Of a DNA stretch of 64,000 nt, positions 24,791 through 39,099 are shown in pieces. Source of the DNA: Cristatella mucedo (Eukaryota; Bryozoa; Phylactolaemata; Cristatellidae); assembly GCA_009760855.2 (NCBI GenBank), contig WPIO01000035.1, forward strand, positions 247,501 through 311,500. The letters run 5' to 3'. Under the pieces are notes generated by a model. The model was not told where the DNA came from. It worked only from the letters and a program-made list of their open reading frames with translations, and searched no databases. Position 1 is the first letter of the stretch. Every line of letters begins with the position of its first letter. A program made the position numbers and the translations under genes.

Positions 24791-25348
24791 ACCGATTGGT
24801 CTCCTCCACTGATCGGCCTAGGCAGCATCCTGCTCAGCCCTCAATCGTCTCTGCTGCCAAAGCGATAGCACTGAGTCATGAGTCACACTGTTTTCCATTT
24901 GATAAACCTACCAACCGTAAGTAGAGGCTCAAGAACGATAAGCTTTTGTCTCCTGGTCGGTCAGTCAGCTTAATCTGCAACAGCAATTACCGAGGTCCAG
25001 CAATTACTTGCGAAACTAACTCAACTGCCACGCATGAAGCAACAACCTTGTGGCATCGCTAAGATCCGCATATCGCAAGCCATCATTTCACCTACCAACT
25101 AATGCTGACCTAGCACCGCCCTCGTCTTCGTGTTGCAATATTCTCCGAAAGGGGGCACACCGTATGCACTTGCATACCGGTATGCGGCTATACATTTGCA
25201 TAAGCCACGAATTAAGCCTTACTCAGTTGCTGCAGTATTCCTTTAACTGGACAGATGGCCACTTGATTGATTGACTCACCAAAAGAAGAATGAGCAGCAA
25301 CAACTGAAATAGTACTGCAGTTTACTGCGCTTCCAGCAAGGAGCTAGA
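24791..25348. other. No feature recognised
   Basis: Unique-looking sequence. Confidence 0.45.
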
Positions 25349-25708
25349 ATGTGTGTTGTGTGTGAGTGTGTGTGTGCGTGTGTGTTGTGTGTGTGCGTGC
25401 TGTGTGTGTGTGTGTGTGTGTTGTGTGTTGTGTGTGTGAGTGCTGTGCGTGTGTGTGAGTGCTGTGTGTTGTGTGTGTGTGTGTGTGAGGGCTGTGCGTG
25501 TGTGTGTGTTGTGTCTGTTGTGTGTGTGTGTGTGTTGTGTGGGTTGTGTGTGTTGTGTGTGTGTGTTGTGTGTTGTGGGTTGTGTGTGTGTTGTTTGTTG
25601 TGTGTGTGTGTTTTTTGTGTGTGTGTGCGTTTTGTGTGTGTGTTGTGTGTGTGTTGTGTGTGTGTGTTGTGTGTGTGTTGGGTGTGTGTTGTGTGTGTGT
25701 GTTGTGCA
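25349..25708 (+). repeat. (GT)n array with TTG interruptions
   Basis: About 360 bases of GT broken at intervals by an extra T or GC. All three + frames read as Cys/Val low complexity. Confidence 0.97.
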
Positions 25709-27050
<1,342 letters not shown>

Positions 27051-28139
27051 CTTCCTGTCTGTCGAAATCAAGCACTGGTTTGCATTTGGCATGCCTTTAG
27101 ACATTATCGTGGTCCGAAGGGCAGACTAATTCCCCTCTTATTTACCACGGCTTTCGACAGTCATCAAACTGGGCTATTCGAGGATAGAAAATCAATTTGT
27201 CGTCGACGACTCAGCCAATCCGAGTGACAAGTTGCACCAAGTGACTCCTCTAGGCTGCTTCAGTCGGCGATCAGCTGCAGCTGGCAGCCACACTAGAGAG
27301 TGAGCAGCTGTAGCTGCTCCGAGCACGTATTCCGAGTGAGGCTAGCATTGCTGCTGCTCACAGTTGCCCACAGTCGCTCGCTGCTTGTTTGCTGGCTACT
27401 CCCGGGCTGTCCTGGAAGCCAGGCCGAAGCTCCGGGCAAATGGGCATTTCTCTTCGGCGATCCGTTGTTCGGGACAGAACAGTCAGTTTACTAACGCTGC
27501 CCTTCTCTTGAGAGCTCACCGAGGGTGCCAGCGAGCAGCGCGTGGGCCAGTTCAGGCTGCAGATGTGCAAGCTTGAATGCGGGGCATTGTGCAAATTCAG
27601 CCCGGCCCGCCCAGGCGATGCCATCTGCAGCAGCAGCGTCCACTGGTCCTGCTGAGCGGCAGCACTGTATGACTCAGCCGGTGGTGGCCCTCATTTCTGC
27701 TCAGGCTTCCTGTCGGCTGCTGCTGCTGCAGCTGCTCGGTCGTCCTCATTACCGAATGGGATCCTCGTTCGCCGGGCACTGCTGCTGCCGCCTCTGATGC
27801 TGCTGCTGCTGCCGCTGCACTCGCCCGCTCTCGCTGCTGCCGCTGCTGTGGCCGTCCGATTCGCTGACTACTGCCGCTGCCGATGCCTTAGCTGCCTAAG
27901 AGGCATCTCTGCTGAGACTTCGTCACGTTGGACTGCCTGGCCTTCTTGCTCTCAGAGTGCCGTCTAGTCGTCGGGGCGAGTGGCTGCATAGTTCAGGTAC
28001 GTCTTCTGACTGGCACCGATGGCCTCGGTCGCTACTTGTACAGTTGCCGGCTGCTGGCTGGCACGTAGCCCCGGCGGCAGTCTGACGCTTCACCTTTCAG
28101 GTCGAGCGTCCGGGTCATGCTCCAGGCGAGGGGGAGGCA
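27051..28139. other. CTG/CCG-rich low-complexity stretch
   Basis: 27600-27900 is rich in CTGCTG and CCGCTG units. No gene recognised. Confidence 0.5.
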
Positions 28140-28197
28140 CCCTTCGCTCTTCAGTGCTTCTGCCGCTATATAAATGAGCTTGCTGAATCAGCCGACC
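28140..28197 (+). mobile_element. SINE family A 3' fragment
   Basis: Only the tail is present: ttctgccgctatataaatga followed by gctgaatcagccgacc. Confidence 0.6.
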
Positions 28198-28313
28198 ATA
28201 AGCATCTATGAGTCTGGCTGATGGGGTGGGGCCGGGTTGACTCAGCTGAAGCTTTTAAGTCCCTCCTTGTGACTTCTGAGGGGAGGGGATTTACAGTCGA
28301 CGGTTTAAATATA

Positions 28314-28428
28314 ATTCGTTTGTACAGCGCCCCGAGAGAACTTAATCTCTATTCGGGAGCTCTGCATATGCCTCAGGGGTCGAGCCCACAACCTAGGTCA
28401 AAACTTGGGTCGGGCGAGCACCTTAAAA
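28314..28428 (-). mobile_element. SINE family B copy, 5'-truncated
   Basis: Antisense attcgtttgtacagcgcccc, gagagaacttaatctctatt, B box gggtcgagcccac. The copy ends at ...gggcgagcaccttaa. Confidence 0.88.
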
Positions 28429-29448
28429 ACAAATGAACTATATTTATGGTTTACTGAAAAGCATACAGAGGCTAAGAGTGAAGAATCCGTCCGTAAGACT
28501 CTGTAGGTACTTCAGTCGAAATGGAGCTAGTTGGGACTTGAGCCCACCTCCTGTAAGTTGACCCGGAAGCAGTTGAGACGGGCTATCGAAGAGAATGCCT
28601 CTTGTAACCCACTCTCAACCACCCGGTACCCTACTCCTCCCCCCCCCCCCAGGAAGCACACCAGTGGCCGTCCGGGTGGCCATCGGGCTTCAAATGAGAG
28701 GGGCTGCAAGGTCTGCGTGCAAGTGCTTGCAGCCTTTGCTACACTTCTTAACGTTGTTTCTCCAGACAGGCTACCACCTTATTTGCTCATAGCTGAAGCT
28801 TGTGGGGCTTTGTAAGAGCGGCACGGCGTTTCGTCCGGTGCTGCGCCCTACAGAGATGCGCCTGGTAAGGCGCACTACTTCCGCTCCTTCCGCTACTTCG
28901 AGCTCTCCCTGTGAGCTCTTTTGACTGTGTCGTACGAGACTTCCGGTTGGAACCTTCTTCCTGCAGCATCGGGCTGAGCTCCGAAGTTAGGTCGAAAGAA
29001 TTCTTACAAGGGCTGCATAGACTTTCCGGGGGGAGGGGGATTTGTAGAGGACAGCCTTGGCTTAGTTGCATGCCAGTCAAGGTCAGTCAAGCTTAGCTCT
29101 CTCTCTCTCCCTCTGGCCAGAGCCTCGGTGGCACCCTTGCAGTGGCGTCCAGCACCGTTATGAACAGGTCGACAGCAATTTTTTCAGGCAAAAGAGAGAT
29201 GCAGTCGAACGAAAAAGGCTTTGATCAATAAGCAGCCGGCAGGAGAGTTGGGGGAGCAAAGCAGCTCTTAAAGAGGCTCCTCTCGGCCTACGACCGAGTC
29301 CTGCTTTCTGTTGTGCACGAAATTCCATCGTGCTGCGGGTACAGCCAGTACGACCCTCTGCACCCACCCAGGGTTGATCTCCGTCTATGGCTAGCTAAAT
29401 CCACCCCTGGCTCTCTGCACATTCTTGTAGTGCAGCTGAATAATAATG
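28429..29448. other. No gene recognised
   Basis: Contains a C run at 28636-28650. Frames under 100 codons, no motif. Confidence 0.45.
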
Positions 29449-29610
29449 ATTAGCTGATCCAGCTGCCTCGTTTGTATAGCGGCAGCAGGAGAGCCGTAAA
29501 GGCCATCACCACCAGTGGGTACTCAAGGATCACCAAGTGCAGGACTCGAATCGACGACCTCTGGGTCGTGAAGAGTGCTAGCACCTTACCCCTGGGCTAA
29601 CACCCAGGGC
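29449..29610 (-). mobile_element. SINE family A copy
   Basis: Antisense of the family: tagctgatccagctgcctcg, then gagccgtaaaggccatcacc and a decayed B box (ggactcgaatcgacgacc). Confidence 0.85.
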
Positions 29611-29751
29611 TTAGAGTGTCTTTGGTCTCCCGCCATGCCTCCAACACGTGCAACTGTCGGCTGCCCTGGTAGCAAAGCATTTGTTATGGCGAAACTCAGC
29701 ATCCCCCCCTAGATTAGGTCTGAGACTCAGGCTGCAGCCAGAATGCCGAGA

Positions 29752-30176
<425 letters not shown>

Positions 30177-31204
30177 TCAAATGAATCCCAGCAGCAGCTG
30201 ATGATGATGATACCGGGCTGCTGCTGCTAGCAAGGCCAGTGTGGTCACATTCCCATCGGATTCGCACCGACCCGAAAATTAAAGTGTGGGCAGGCAGGGT
30301 GGACTTACCTAGGAACCCAGAGCTCTGCCATCGTGAAAAGTGGTGTGCTGGGAGGGGCCAGGCGTTGGGCCCAGTCGAGTAACGAGAGGTTGCTCAGATG
30401 CTCCTTACTTTCACTCTCCAGGTTTGCAGCCAGCAGCATTATCCATTTGCCGAGTAGCGGAAATTGAAGAACTTCTAGCCACTCTCTCCTGTCAGAAGGC
30501 TCACGGCCGGAGGGTGGCCACGTGGTCGAGTTAGGACCGAGCTGGCAGCATCTGAGTGGGAGTGGAGAATTCCGTGGTGTCTCGAGAATCCTGTGGCTTT
30601 GGCCTTGGCCTTGGCCTTTCGCCTTGGCTTGGCGGCCCGATGAAGGGAGGCCGGGCTCAGGCAGCCTCTGCTCTGCTGCGGCCTCGGCCCTGCCTGCGGC
30701 TTCTGGAACCAAGTCCGGTGCTAGCATTGAGCAAATATTATAGCGACAGGTGTGGGGTGGGCTGTCTCGAGGTCTGTGGCACCGAGGTATGCATCTCAAG
30801 CAAAACTCTGCTCGGCTAGATTCGGCCGTCTGATGAGGAAACGTTTAACCAGTCGGCTGCTCCAGTTGGCCATTAGTGTTATTTAGATGGCTTTCGGCCA
30901 GAGCACCATAGGATGCTGGTTTGCATCGATGCTGGCTGCTATCCCTCCCCCAGCACTCTCATAAGGAGGTGCCGAGGATCAGAGTGGTCCGTATTCAGGT
31001 GCATAAGCTCACAAGGTGCATGACTTGTAGCTTTCCTCTCTTCAATTATCTTTTTTGAAAGGACGGTCACCACGACGGTCCATTGTTATCGATTCTATGC
31101 AAATCCACCTGCCACTGCACTGCATTTCAAGTTATGCCATTGGTTCCGGCTGCAAGACTCCTGCAGCTGCTGGGTTCGATATATTTATTTGATCGCCTTT
31201 GCAG
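30177..31204. other. No gene recognised
   Basis: Open frames on both strands up to 164 codons overlap. ggccttggcctt repeats at 30601-30625. Any upstream exon of the 31.2-kb candidate would be here or further left, but none is convincing. Confidence 0.45.
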
Positions 31205-31434
31205 TCCCAGATACGATCTCGGAAAGTGACCGGAGCGTGCAAGGCGGTGCTGCAAGCAGCCTGAGCAAGGGTCTTTCAGATCGGGAGGGGGAGGATCCAA
31301 GAAGAACCAGCAGTCAGCTGCTGACACACCCACTGGACACGGTAGACTGCCCCACGTGCTCCTGTGCTGCCAACGACATCCAATCATCAGTAGCATCCTC
31401 AGATGATTGGGATGTCATTGAACTGGATGCCTAG
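31205..31434 (+). CDS. Possible terminal exon of an unrecognised gene
   Basis: After gatcgcctttgcag (31204) a frame of 2 nt plus 76 codons (stop included) runs to TAG at 31432-31434. It is Ser/Asp-rich and ends SSVASSDDWDVIELDA. The DDWDVI end resembles an LC3-interacting (LIR) core: acidic residues, then W-x-x-I. AATAAA lies at 31635-31640 inside a LINE tail. I find no partner exon upstream and cannot name the protein. The length alone would be expected by chance. Confidence 0.3.
31375..31416. other. Hairpin 1 of a tandem pair
   Basis: gacatccaatcatc (31375-31388) pairs with gatgattgggatgtc (31402-31416) with a single bulge and a 13-nt loop. Confidence 0.75.
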
Positions 31435-31439
31435 TTGGT

Positions 31440-31484
31440 CGAGTTCTTGAGTGAGGGTGCGGTACACCCTCACTCAAGAACTCG
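31440..31484. other. Perfect 20-bp inverted repeat, 5-nt loop
   Basis: cgagttcttgagtgagggtg (31440-31459) and caccctcactcaagaactcg (31465-31484) are exact reverse complements around cggta. No mismatch is present. Confidence 0.95.
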
Positions 31485-31511
31485 TGGCGGCCGATTAGAG
31501 TTCAAGGTTCT

Positions 31512-31795
31512 TAAAAATCATAATAATAATAATATACACTTGATAAAGACCCCTCAGAGAACTCAACCTCTTTCTAGGTGCTTTACATTTGCTGCAAAGG
31601 AAGCACTAATCGAATGGTTAAAGGTAGCATGCTCAATAAATAACAAGAATAACATGGTTAGGGTAACATGCACAGGGTCAGCATGCAAGTGTGGTTAGTG
31701 GCAGCATGCACACTGTCAGTACACATAAGCACATAAAGGTCGAATCACAGGGACCCACTAAGTGCTGTCATAAATAGGCGCGTTCTTAATTTCTT
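31512..31795 (-). mobile_element. L2-like LINE 3' UTR fragment
   Basis: (AAT)n at the left edge, then the 3' hairpin and about 230 bases of 3' UTR. The sequence matches the copy at 22.9 kb closely (for example acatgcacagggtcagcatg). It is truncated where a + strand LINE fragment begins. Confidence 0.85.
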
Positions 31796-32320
31796 TTTTC
31801 CCAACTGCCGCTTGTTGCCGACCTAGTCTGGCTTAAGCAGCGTACCGACTTGAAGGTTCTGCCACTCACTTTTGGGTTCTTTCATTCTCTTGCTCCAGCC
31901 TACCTATCGGAGCTACTTCCCAATCAAGCTAGGCATCTTATCATCTCCTTTTCTGACTCAGATCGTGTAGCTATGCCTTGAACCAACGACAAATCCTTTG
32001 GAGGCGGTGCCTTCAGCTCCTATAATCCCCCAAATCCTAGAACTCACTCCCGATTGACCTCCCCTGACTAGACGACATTTAAAAGAAGCTAAAAACCTGC
32101 ACACAGCTGCTCACAGCATTTGCCAGGTCCACGTGAACTATCGTGTTTATGCTTTTTCGTGCTGGTGCTGTGCATGTTATCAATAACCGTATTGACATGC
32201 TTTCCTTACAGCATTTGTCATGTGATTAGAAAGATTTAGTGTCGAGACGAAAAGTCTAGAGAGATTTAGTTCTCTCAGATCGCCATACAACTGCATTATT
32301 GTTACTTATATTATCATTAC
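31796..32320 (+). mobile_element. L2-like LINE C-terminal segment and 3' end, opposite orientation
   Basis: The + strand reads KVLPLTFGFFHSLAPAYLSE then LLPNQARHLIISFSDSDRVA, the decayed form of the C-terminal block seen at 23.2-23.5 kb. It continues to gagagatttagttctctcag at about 32261 and an ATTATT-type end near 32315. It abuts the oppositely oriented copy at 31795. Confidence 0.75.
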
Positions 32321-32631
32321 CATCGTCCAGGTCTTCGGTCGGTATGATCCCACCCCATCAAAGATAACATGAATTGTTCTGCTCTTTGCCGGCCAGAGGC
32401 TATTTGAGCAACAACAGGCAATTTGGGGCACTTCGAGCAGAGGGATTGTGGCGAGATCAGCTGATGATGAGTGCTTAATCGGTAGCTTCTTAAAGTGATT
32501 TCGTCAGAAGGTGCCCATTAGATCGGCAGACGGTGCAAAGTTGAAGGAGACCACTACAGCCAGCAAATATATCAGCATTCTATGCTGTGCAGAGCTTATC
32601 AGCATCAGCTAGGTGCTATCTGAGACAAAAA

Positions 32632-32803
32632 TACTAGCTGGTTCAACAGCCTCTTTTGTATAATGACAGAAGAGCCTTTACGGCTATGACCACTGCTTGA
32701 AGCAGCAATAAAGGATCGCCCACCGCAGGATGCAAACCCACGACCTCGGGACTGAGGTCGTGAGAAGCAACCGCCTTACCTAGTGTGCTATCACCGCTCA
32801 CCA
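32632..32803 (-). mobile_element. SINE family A copy, near full length
   Basis: Antisense of the family from ctagctggttcaacagcctc to tgtgctatcaccgctcacca. The B box is mutated (gatgcaaacccacg). Confidence 0.9.
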
Positions 32804-33204
32804 AGCAGGGAGTTCGCCTTGGCCTTGGCCTATGCCTAGCACGTGCACGGACATAAAGGCATGCTTCTCCTGAGCTCTTAGGGGTCTTCTCTTGCTCTCA
32901 GACCATGAGCTCTGTGTGCTGTTTACCACCTGCCCACACCAAACAAGCCTGCACGAGATCTGACAAGCCGCTTATAGCTACCCAAGAACTGGAACTGGAA
33001 CTCGTCTTTTCTACTTACAAGCTAAACAGTTTCAATCATGGATCTCTTAGACAGACATGTATTTACAAAGGTGCCTACTTGACCTACTAGAGTGCTGTTT
33101 GAACGATCCTGCACAATGATCTCTGCTGGTGGCTTTGTCAACGAGCAGCTATCATGGCTCATATACGCAGACCCCTTTCGGGCCATCGGAGCTATTTTTG
33201 TTGC
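32804..33204. other. No feature recognised
   Basis: Unique-looking sequence between mobile elements. Confidence 0.45.
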
Positions 33205-33290
33205 TAACAATAATAATAATAATAATAAAACTCTCGATAAAGCACCATCAGAGAACTCAATTTCTTTCTAGGTGCTTTTCATTTTCGGCA
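33205..33290 (-). mobile_element. L2-like LINE 3' terminal fragment
   Basis: (AAT)n followed by the 3' hairpin sequence (aaagcaccatcagagaactc ... ctaggtgctt). Only about 85 bases remain. Confidence 0.75.
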
Positions 33291-33419
33291 AAAAACCTTG
33301 CTCCGTGATATACGTATTTATTTGGTCGGGGCGTGAGGCGATTCCAACAGCAAGCAGCATGCGACCTTCCTTAAGAGATTGTCCGAGGTTTCTTCATGGG
33401 ATGTGGCTACCTTAATAAA

Positions 33420-34420
33420 GTCTAGTTAAAAGAGCACGTCTCCTAAAGACCCTATACATCCCCTCTGTGATCTTCACTGGCAGACAAACTTAGCCCAGTC
33501 ATAGCTGAGATTTGTATGCTTCTCCGGAAAAGAGGTTGTACCTAAGTCCTTCAAATCATCATTAGACCACTACTTAAAAAGCTTGGATTGGATTCGGGGG
33601 TCCTAGCAAAGCTAAGCAGTCCAAAGCAATGTCGCTAAGCAGCGTGTAGCACACATTAAAAATTTTGAATTGTCAGAAAACTTTCCGTCGGGATTTAAGC
33701 GACACTACTCCACTGAAACTGCTCTCCTTCGTGTAGCCAAGGACATCATATGCAGCAGCGAGGACAGGAATGTCAATGCCCTAGCGAAGCTAGATCTATC
33801 AGCTTCGTTCAGTAATATCAATCATAATATCCTACATGAACGATTGAGAACAACGATCGGCCTGGTGGTCGAGGCACTGCTGGCGTGGTTCAAATCGTAC
33901 TTAGCCGGTCGTGTTCAATCCGTGTCGTTTGGGGTCCATGTCTCATCCACCAGACCGGTCACTTGTAGAATCGCACAAGGACCCGTCCTGGGTCGCTTGC
34001 TGTTCTCCATTGATACTCAACCTCTGGGAAAAGTTATAAAGGCCCATACAGTAAGATATCACATTTATGCTGATGATACGAAGCTGCATTTGTCATTTAA
34101 GCCATCAGAATTTGCTGCAGTGACTGATAAACTTAATCTTGTTTTGCAAAAATTATTCCTAGATGTCTAAGGATTTCCTTGAACTAAACGACGATAAAAC
34201 TGAACTACTGCTCATAGGGCACTCCAAGCGTGTGGCTGGACTAGAAGACTTCACTTTTATTACAGGTGATGCTGTTGTGGGACTGTCACCGTGTACTTGA
34301 AATTTAGGTGTCGCCTTTGACAGCTGCATACATTTTAAAAGCTTCATTAAGAAGACTGCCTCCACTGCTAGCCCTCACGTTCAATCCCTGTCTAAGATTA
34401 AGAACTGTCTAATTCTTATA
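33420..34420 (+). pseudogene. L2/CR1-clade LINE reverse-transcriptase fragment, broken
   Basis: The + strand encodes a decayed non-LTR RT. FPSGFKRHYSTETALLRV (family form FQSGFRxHHSTETALLRV) is followed by LDLSASFSNINHNILHERL, SFGVHVSSTRPVTCRIAQGP and the catalytic YADD box at 34066-34077 (YADDTKLHL). The frame breaks near 34160 and resumes as SKDFLELNDDKTELLLIGHS, then hits a TGA near 34300. The STETALLR and LNDDKTE motifs are typical of L2/CR1-type elements. The endonuclease domain and 3' end are absent, so it is not autonomous. Confidence 0.85.
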
Positions 34421-34653
34421 TAACGACATATCTCCTGCTGCCGACTGTGAAGCGTCCTTTCCAGCCGTCCTGAGCTGCCACTTCTCACTTCCTCGACTGT
34501 CCTGCTGACTCTGCTATGCTGTTCTCGTTCTCTTTGTTGCATGATACGAAATACGTTGGCTACCACGTACGTTCCGAAAGCCGCTTAAGATTGGAATGGG
34601 CTATAGAAAATTCTCCTGCGTAGCACTCACGTAGTCTTTGTGGCTTCGTGTAG

Positions 34654-35748
<1,095 letters not shown>

Positions 35749-35939
35749 ATGCATGCATACGTTGAGTCTCGCGGCTCGTGCTCCGGGTCCCATCCAGCCT
35801 GCTCAGGCGGTGGCCATCTCTCGTTGGCCTACCTGGAAGGAACCGAGGAAAGATGCTCAAGCAGCTGTAGCAGTGGTGACACTGCAGCAGCAGGCTAAAA
35901 TTCGGTAGGCATTCACAAAAAGCCAGGTTTCGCACGCAT

Positions 35940-37221
35940 TAACCATCCCACCCCACCCCACCCCACCCCCTCCCCGTTGGCACCTGCTGTCGCTAGGGCT
36001 TTGTGGGAGGACGTTTGAGACGACGGTTAGTTCGGACTGAAACCTGCTGGGCGAAACGCAGGCTTTTGGCGATCGCTCGGCCTGGAGCTGGACTGCGATA
36101 ATGGGCTGAAACTGAGTGGATAGTGGGAGCATTTCGTTCGGGCCGCTTCTTATTTGAAGAGCTTTTATCAGCTTCGCGGCCGGCGGCGCTCAGCTGGCGC
36201 TCTCGTCGGCGCTCGGTGCATGCGAGCAGGGTGAAAGCAGTGTATCGCCCGCCGGGGCAGTGGGCGTATCGTCTGCCGCTCTTTCGCTGCGTCCCGACTC
36301 TCCCTCTCCACCTCGTCGCATTTAGGCCATACTATCTGCATTCGAGCCAGACGCTCTCTAACCTCAGAACTAGGTCCGTCAGGCGTCGCTTCGAGCCGCG
36401 GACGATTGCGAGAAGGGCGCGCCCGCGCGTTTAGCGGCCGTCAGCGAGTAAAGCTTTGCGAGCTTAGTAAGGAATGCCTAGTATCTCCAAAAGTGCAAAG
36501 GACCATCCGGGTACTGTCGGCCGCTAGCTAGCGTCCAAGCGAGGGAGCCCGGTTAAGTTCTGCAGCAGCTTGCGGAGAAAACCCGCGAAAGCGCAGCGTG
36601 CGCTCTCCAACGCGGAAGGGCGGCCCGAAACGCTCGGGGCAATCCTTTCGGCGGCGACGAGCGCCGAAGCGGGTAGCTGCGAAGCCGGCAGCCGGCGGCC
36701 TCCTGTCCCGGGAACCGTCGCACTCGGGCCTATCGGCAGCGGAACGCGAGCGGCGGCCATTCGGGCGTGCGCTGGTACGACTGAAGTAGGCGAGCGTCTC
36801 TCGTCTCGCGCTGCGGCTTCGTCCGAGTAACCGGTCGAAGCTGCGCCGCACTCGACGACCCAACGGGTTTAAAGATACGTTCCGCCGTTTGCTCTGGACT
36901 ACTGAGACGTGCGCTGCACGGGAAATTCTGCCGCACAGCTGCAGCCCTTGCGAGCGCGTACCTCCTCACCCGGCGAGGCTCACCGGCGTCTCGCTGGGTG
37001 AGGAGGCGCGGCTCTGTTCGCGCTCGACGCGGCTGGTGACTGCTCTCCGCATCGCGTCCAGGCGGTAGACGGCCCTTTGCTGCATTGAGTGCAATCGCGC
37101 TGCGGGGAACGCCGACGCACAACACGGCGTTCAGGCAGAAATGTCGCAAAATGACGCCGGTCTCTAAGGAGCTATAGCGCCGAAGCGGCCGACCCCCTCG
37201 CTGCCGCCGCCTGGCGAGCTA
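35940..37221. promoter_or_regulatory. CpG-rich block 1
   Basis: Very frequent CpG from about 36000 to 37210, in contrast to the flanks. It holds CACCC repeats (35945-35971) and the GC-rich hairpin. Frames overlap on both strands without family motifs. It could be a CpG-island promoter, but I see no transcript to assign. Confidence 0.45.
36951..37014. other. GC-rich hairpin
   Basis: cctcctcacccggcgag (36961-36977) pairs with ctcgctgggtgaggagg (36990-37006), 17 bp with one G-U pair, 12-nt loop. The flanks gagcgcg and cgcggctc extend it past a small bulge. Confidence 0.8.
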
Positions 37222-37496
37222 TCAATCATAATAATGATGATAATAATACGCTTGTATAGCGCCCTCGGAAGATTCAATCTCTTTCTAGACACTTTACATA
37301 TGCTGTAAATGAAGCGTGATCGAATGGTTAGCGGTAGCATGCTCAATGTCGACCGACCAGAATTACATGGTTAGAGGTAACGTGCACAAGGTCGACGCGT
37401 AAAATACGGTTGGCGTCAGCACGCATAAGCGCACACAGGACGAATCGCAAGGACCCACCCACTAAATGCTGTGATAAACAGATGCTTTTTATCAGT
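37222..37496 (-). mobile_element. L2-like LINE 3' UTR fragment, CpG-rich copy
   Basis: It shows the same order as the copy at 22.9 kb: AT tail, hairpin, 3' UTR. It is rich in CpG where other copies have TpG/CpA. It is 5'-truncated near 37496 against an oppositely oriented 3' end. Confidence 0.85.
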
Positions 37497-37587
37497 CCCT
37501 TTGCAGCAAATGTAAAGCGCCTAGAAATACATAAGGTTCTCTGAGGGCGCTTTATCAAGTTCATTATTATTATTATTATTATTATTG
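37497..37587 (+). mobile_element. L2-like LINE 3' terminal fragment, + orientation
   Basis: It reads aaatgtaaagcgcctagaaa through gttctctgagggcgctttat and then an (ATT)n tail at 37563-37587. This is the clearest + strand view of the LINE 3' stem-loop. Confidence 0.88.
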
Positions 37588-38699
37588 CGTAGAAACCCCT
37601 CCCGCCTTCTCAAACTTTGGTCACGCGGTAGAGGCAATGCTGCTGCAATAGCTCTTGGGGGCCGTGCCCGTCGCCGCCGCTTCGCTTAGTTCCAAGCACG
37701 TGTCGCCACCGCCGCCGCCGCACCCACTTGTTCAGTTAGTCGCTTCGCCCCGGCGACGAAACGCTATCGAAGCGGAGCTGGCAGTAAAAAAACAGCCCAC
37801 TGTCCTGCCCGCTGTCTGTGCCGTGCGGGCTACTTCCTGAGCGAACTCAACCGAAGCTCGTTAATTTTCACCTCCGCATATATGATTATAACAACAAGTA
37901 ACGAAGACCCGAAAAAAAGCGCGAGATGTCCCAATTAGATTTGTGAATTGAAAGTTTAAAAATGAAATCTCGATCAAATCAAAACAGTTTTAAATTTGAA
38001 TTTTTTAATTTTATGCAAACTTGGGTTCAATATATAATATTATTTCCTTAAATCTACTATTTATTTACTTCATTAATTACTTGGTAGCAATATTTTTGTA
38101 AAGGTTTTTTGCTGCTCATTTTGCAGCAGTTGTCCCTGTTCAGGAATCCTCTTTACAAAGACCTCCAGCTTTTCATGGTTTCTTCCTCGAGTCAATATCG
38201 CATACAATTTTCTTTGTCAAAAGAGTGGCTCTGAAAGGCAGAGGCCAACTTGGTCACGTGATTGTCCTTCCAATCTCTTTATCGTCAGCGATAGTACCAA
38301 AATGGCAGGGAGCTGACGTCTTCGCATAACCAACAACCAGCAGGAGTAGCTACTTTTTAAGTTGAGTAGGAGATGTGTTGCTCAAACTAAATTTTCCTTG
38401 CACCTCCAGCTTGAAGAATGAAAGGTGGTAACGCTAAACACTTCTTTTTTATTACGAGACTTACGGACCTTATTAACCTTATTAAAATTATACCTTATTA
38501 ACTCGAAGCGGTCTTTCTTCTCATCGGCCCGCACCAGCTAGCGAATCAGCTGCGACTTCCATTTATTTGATTTCCATTTAAGGACTCGTGTATGAACATT
38601 AAGGACTATAGATGCTGACGGTAAGATATTTGTACAGAGCTAAATCTTTTCCTTGGCACTTGACGTAATGCTGCTGGAGAGGAATCCCTAGCACTCTGG
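37588..38699. other. AT-rich gap between CpG blocks
   Basis: Runs of A/T at 37860-38120 and 38440-38580. No gene recognised. Confidence 0.5.
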
Positions 38700-39099
38700 T
38701 TATTGTCATCTTTCACCGCCAGGGGAGCTGGCAGGTGGCAGGCGACAGGAAAGTGCCCCCACAGTCGGCTCTCTTATCAGCACCCTTGACACCGCTTCAT
38801 GTCTCGCGTGCGCGAATACCGTAAATGTCGGTCCCCCCCCGAGGTGTGTACTGTATGCAGTGCAGTTGCGCGAGTAGGTCCAGCATGCGTCAAATGACGC
38901 GGCGAGCGCCGAAGACGGGTTAGTTATCGTCGCACAGTGACAGGGGCATTGTGTACGGCGCTGACACGTCCGCACCACTCCCCTTAAAGCTGAGGCCGAG
39001 GCAGCGGTTTGTCAAATTACACCTCGGAGTGACAGTCCCTGACGCAGCGGCTGACGAGCCGGAGCAGCGCCTGAGTCGCAGCCCCGGCTCGCGTTCGCC

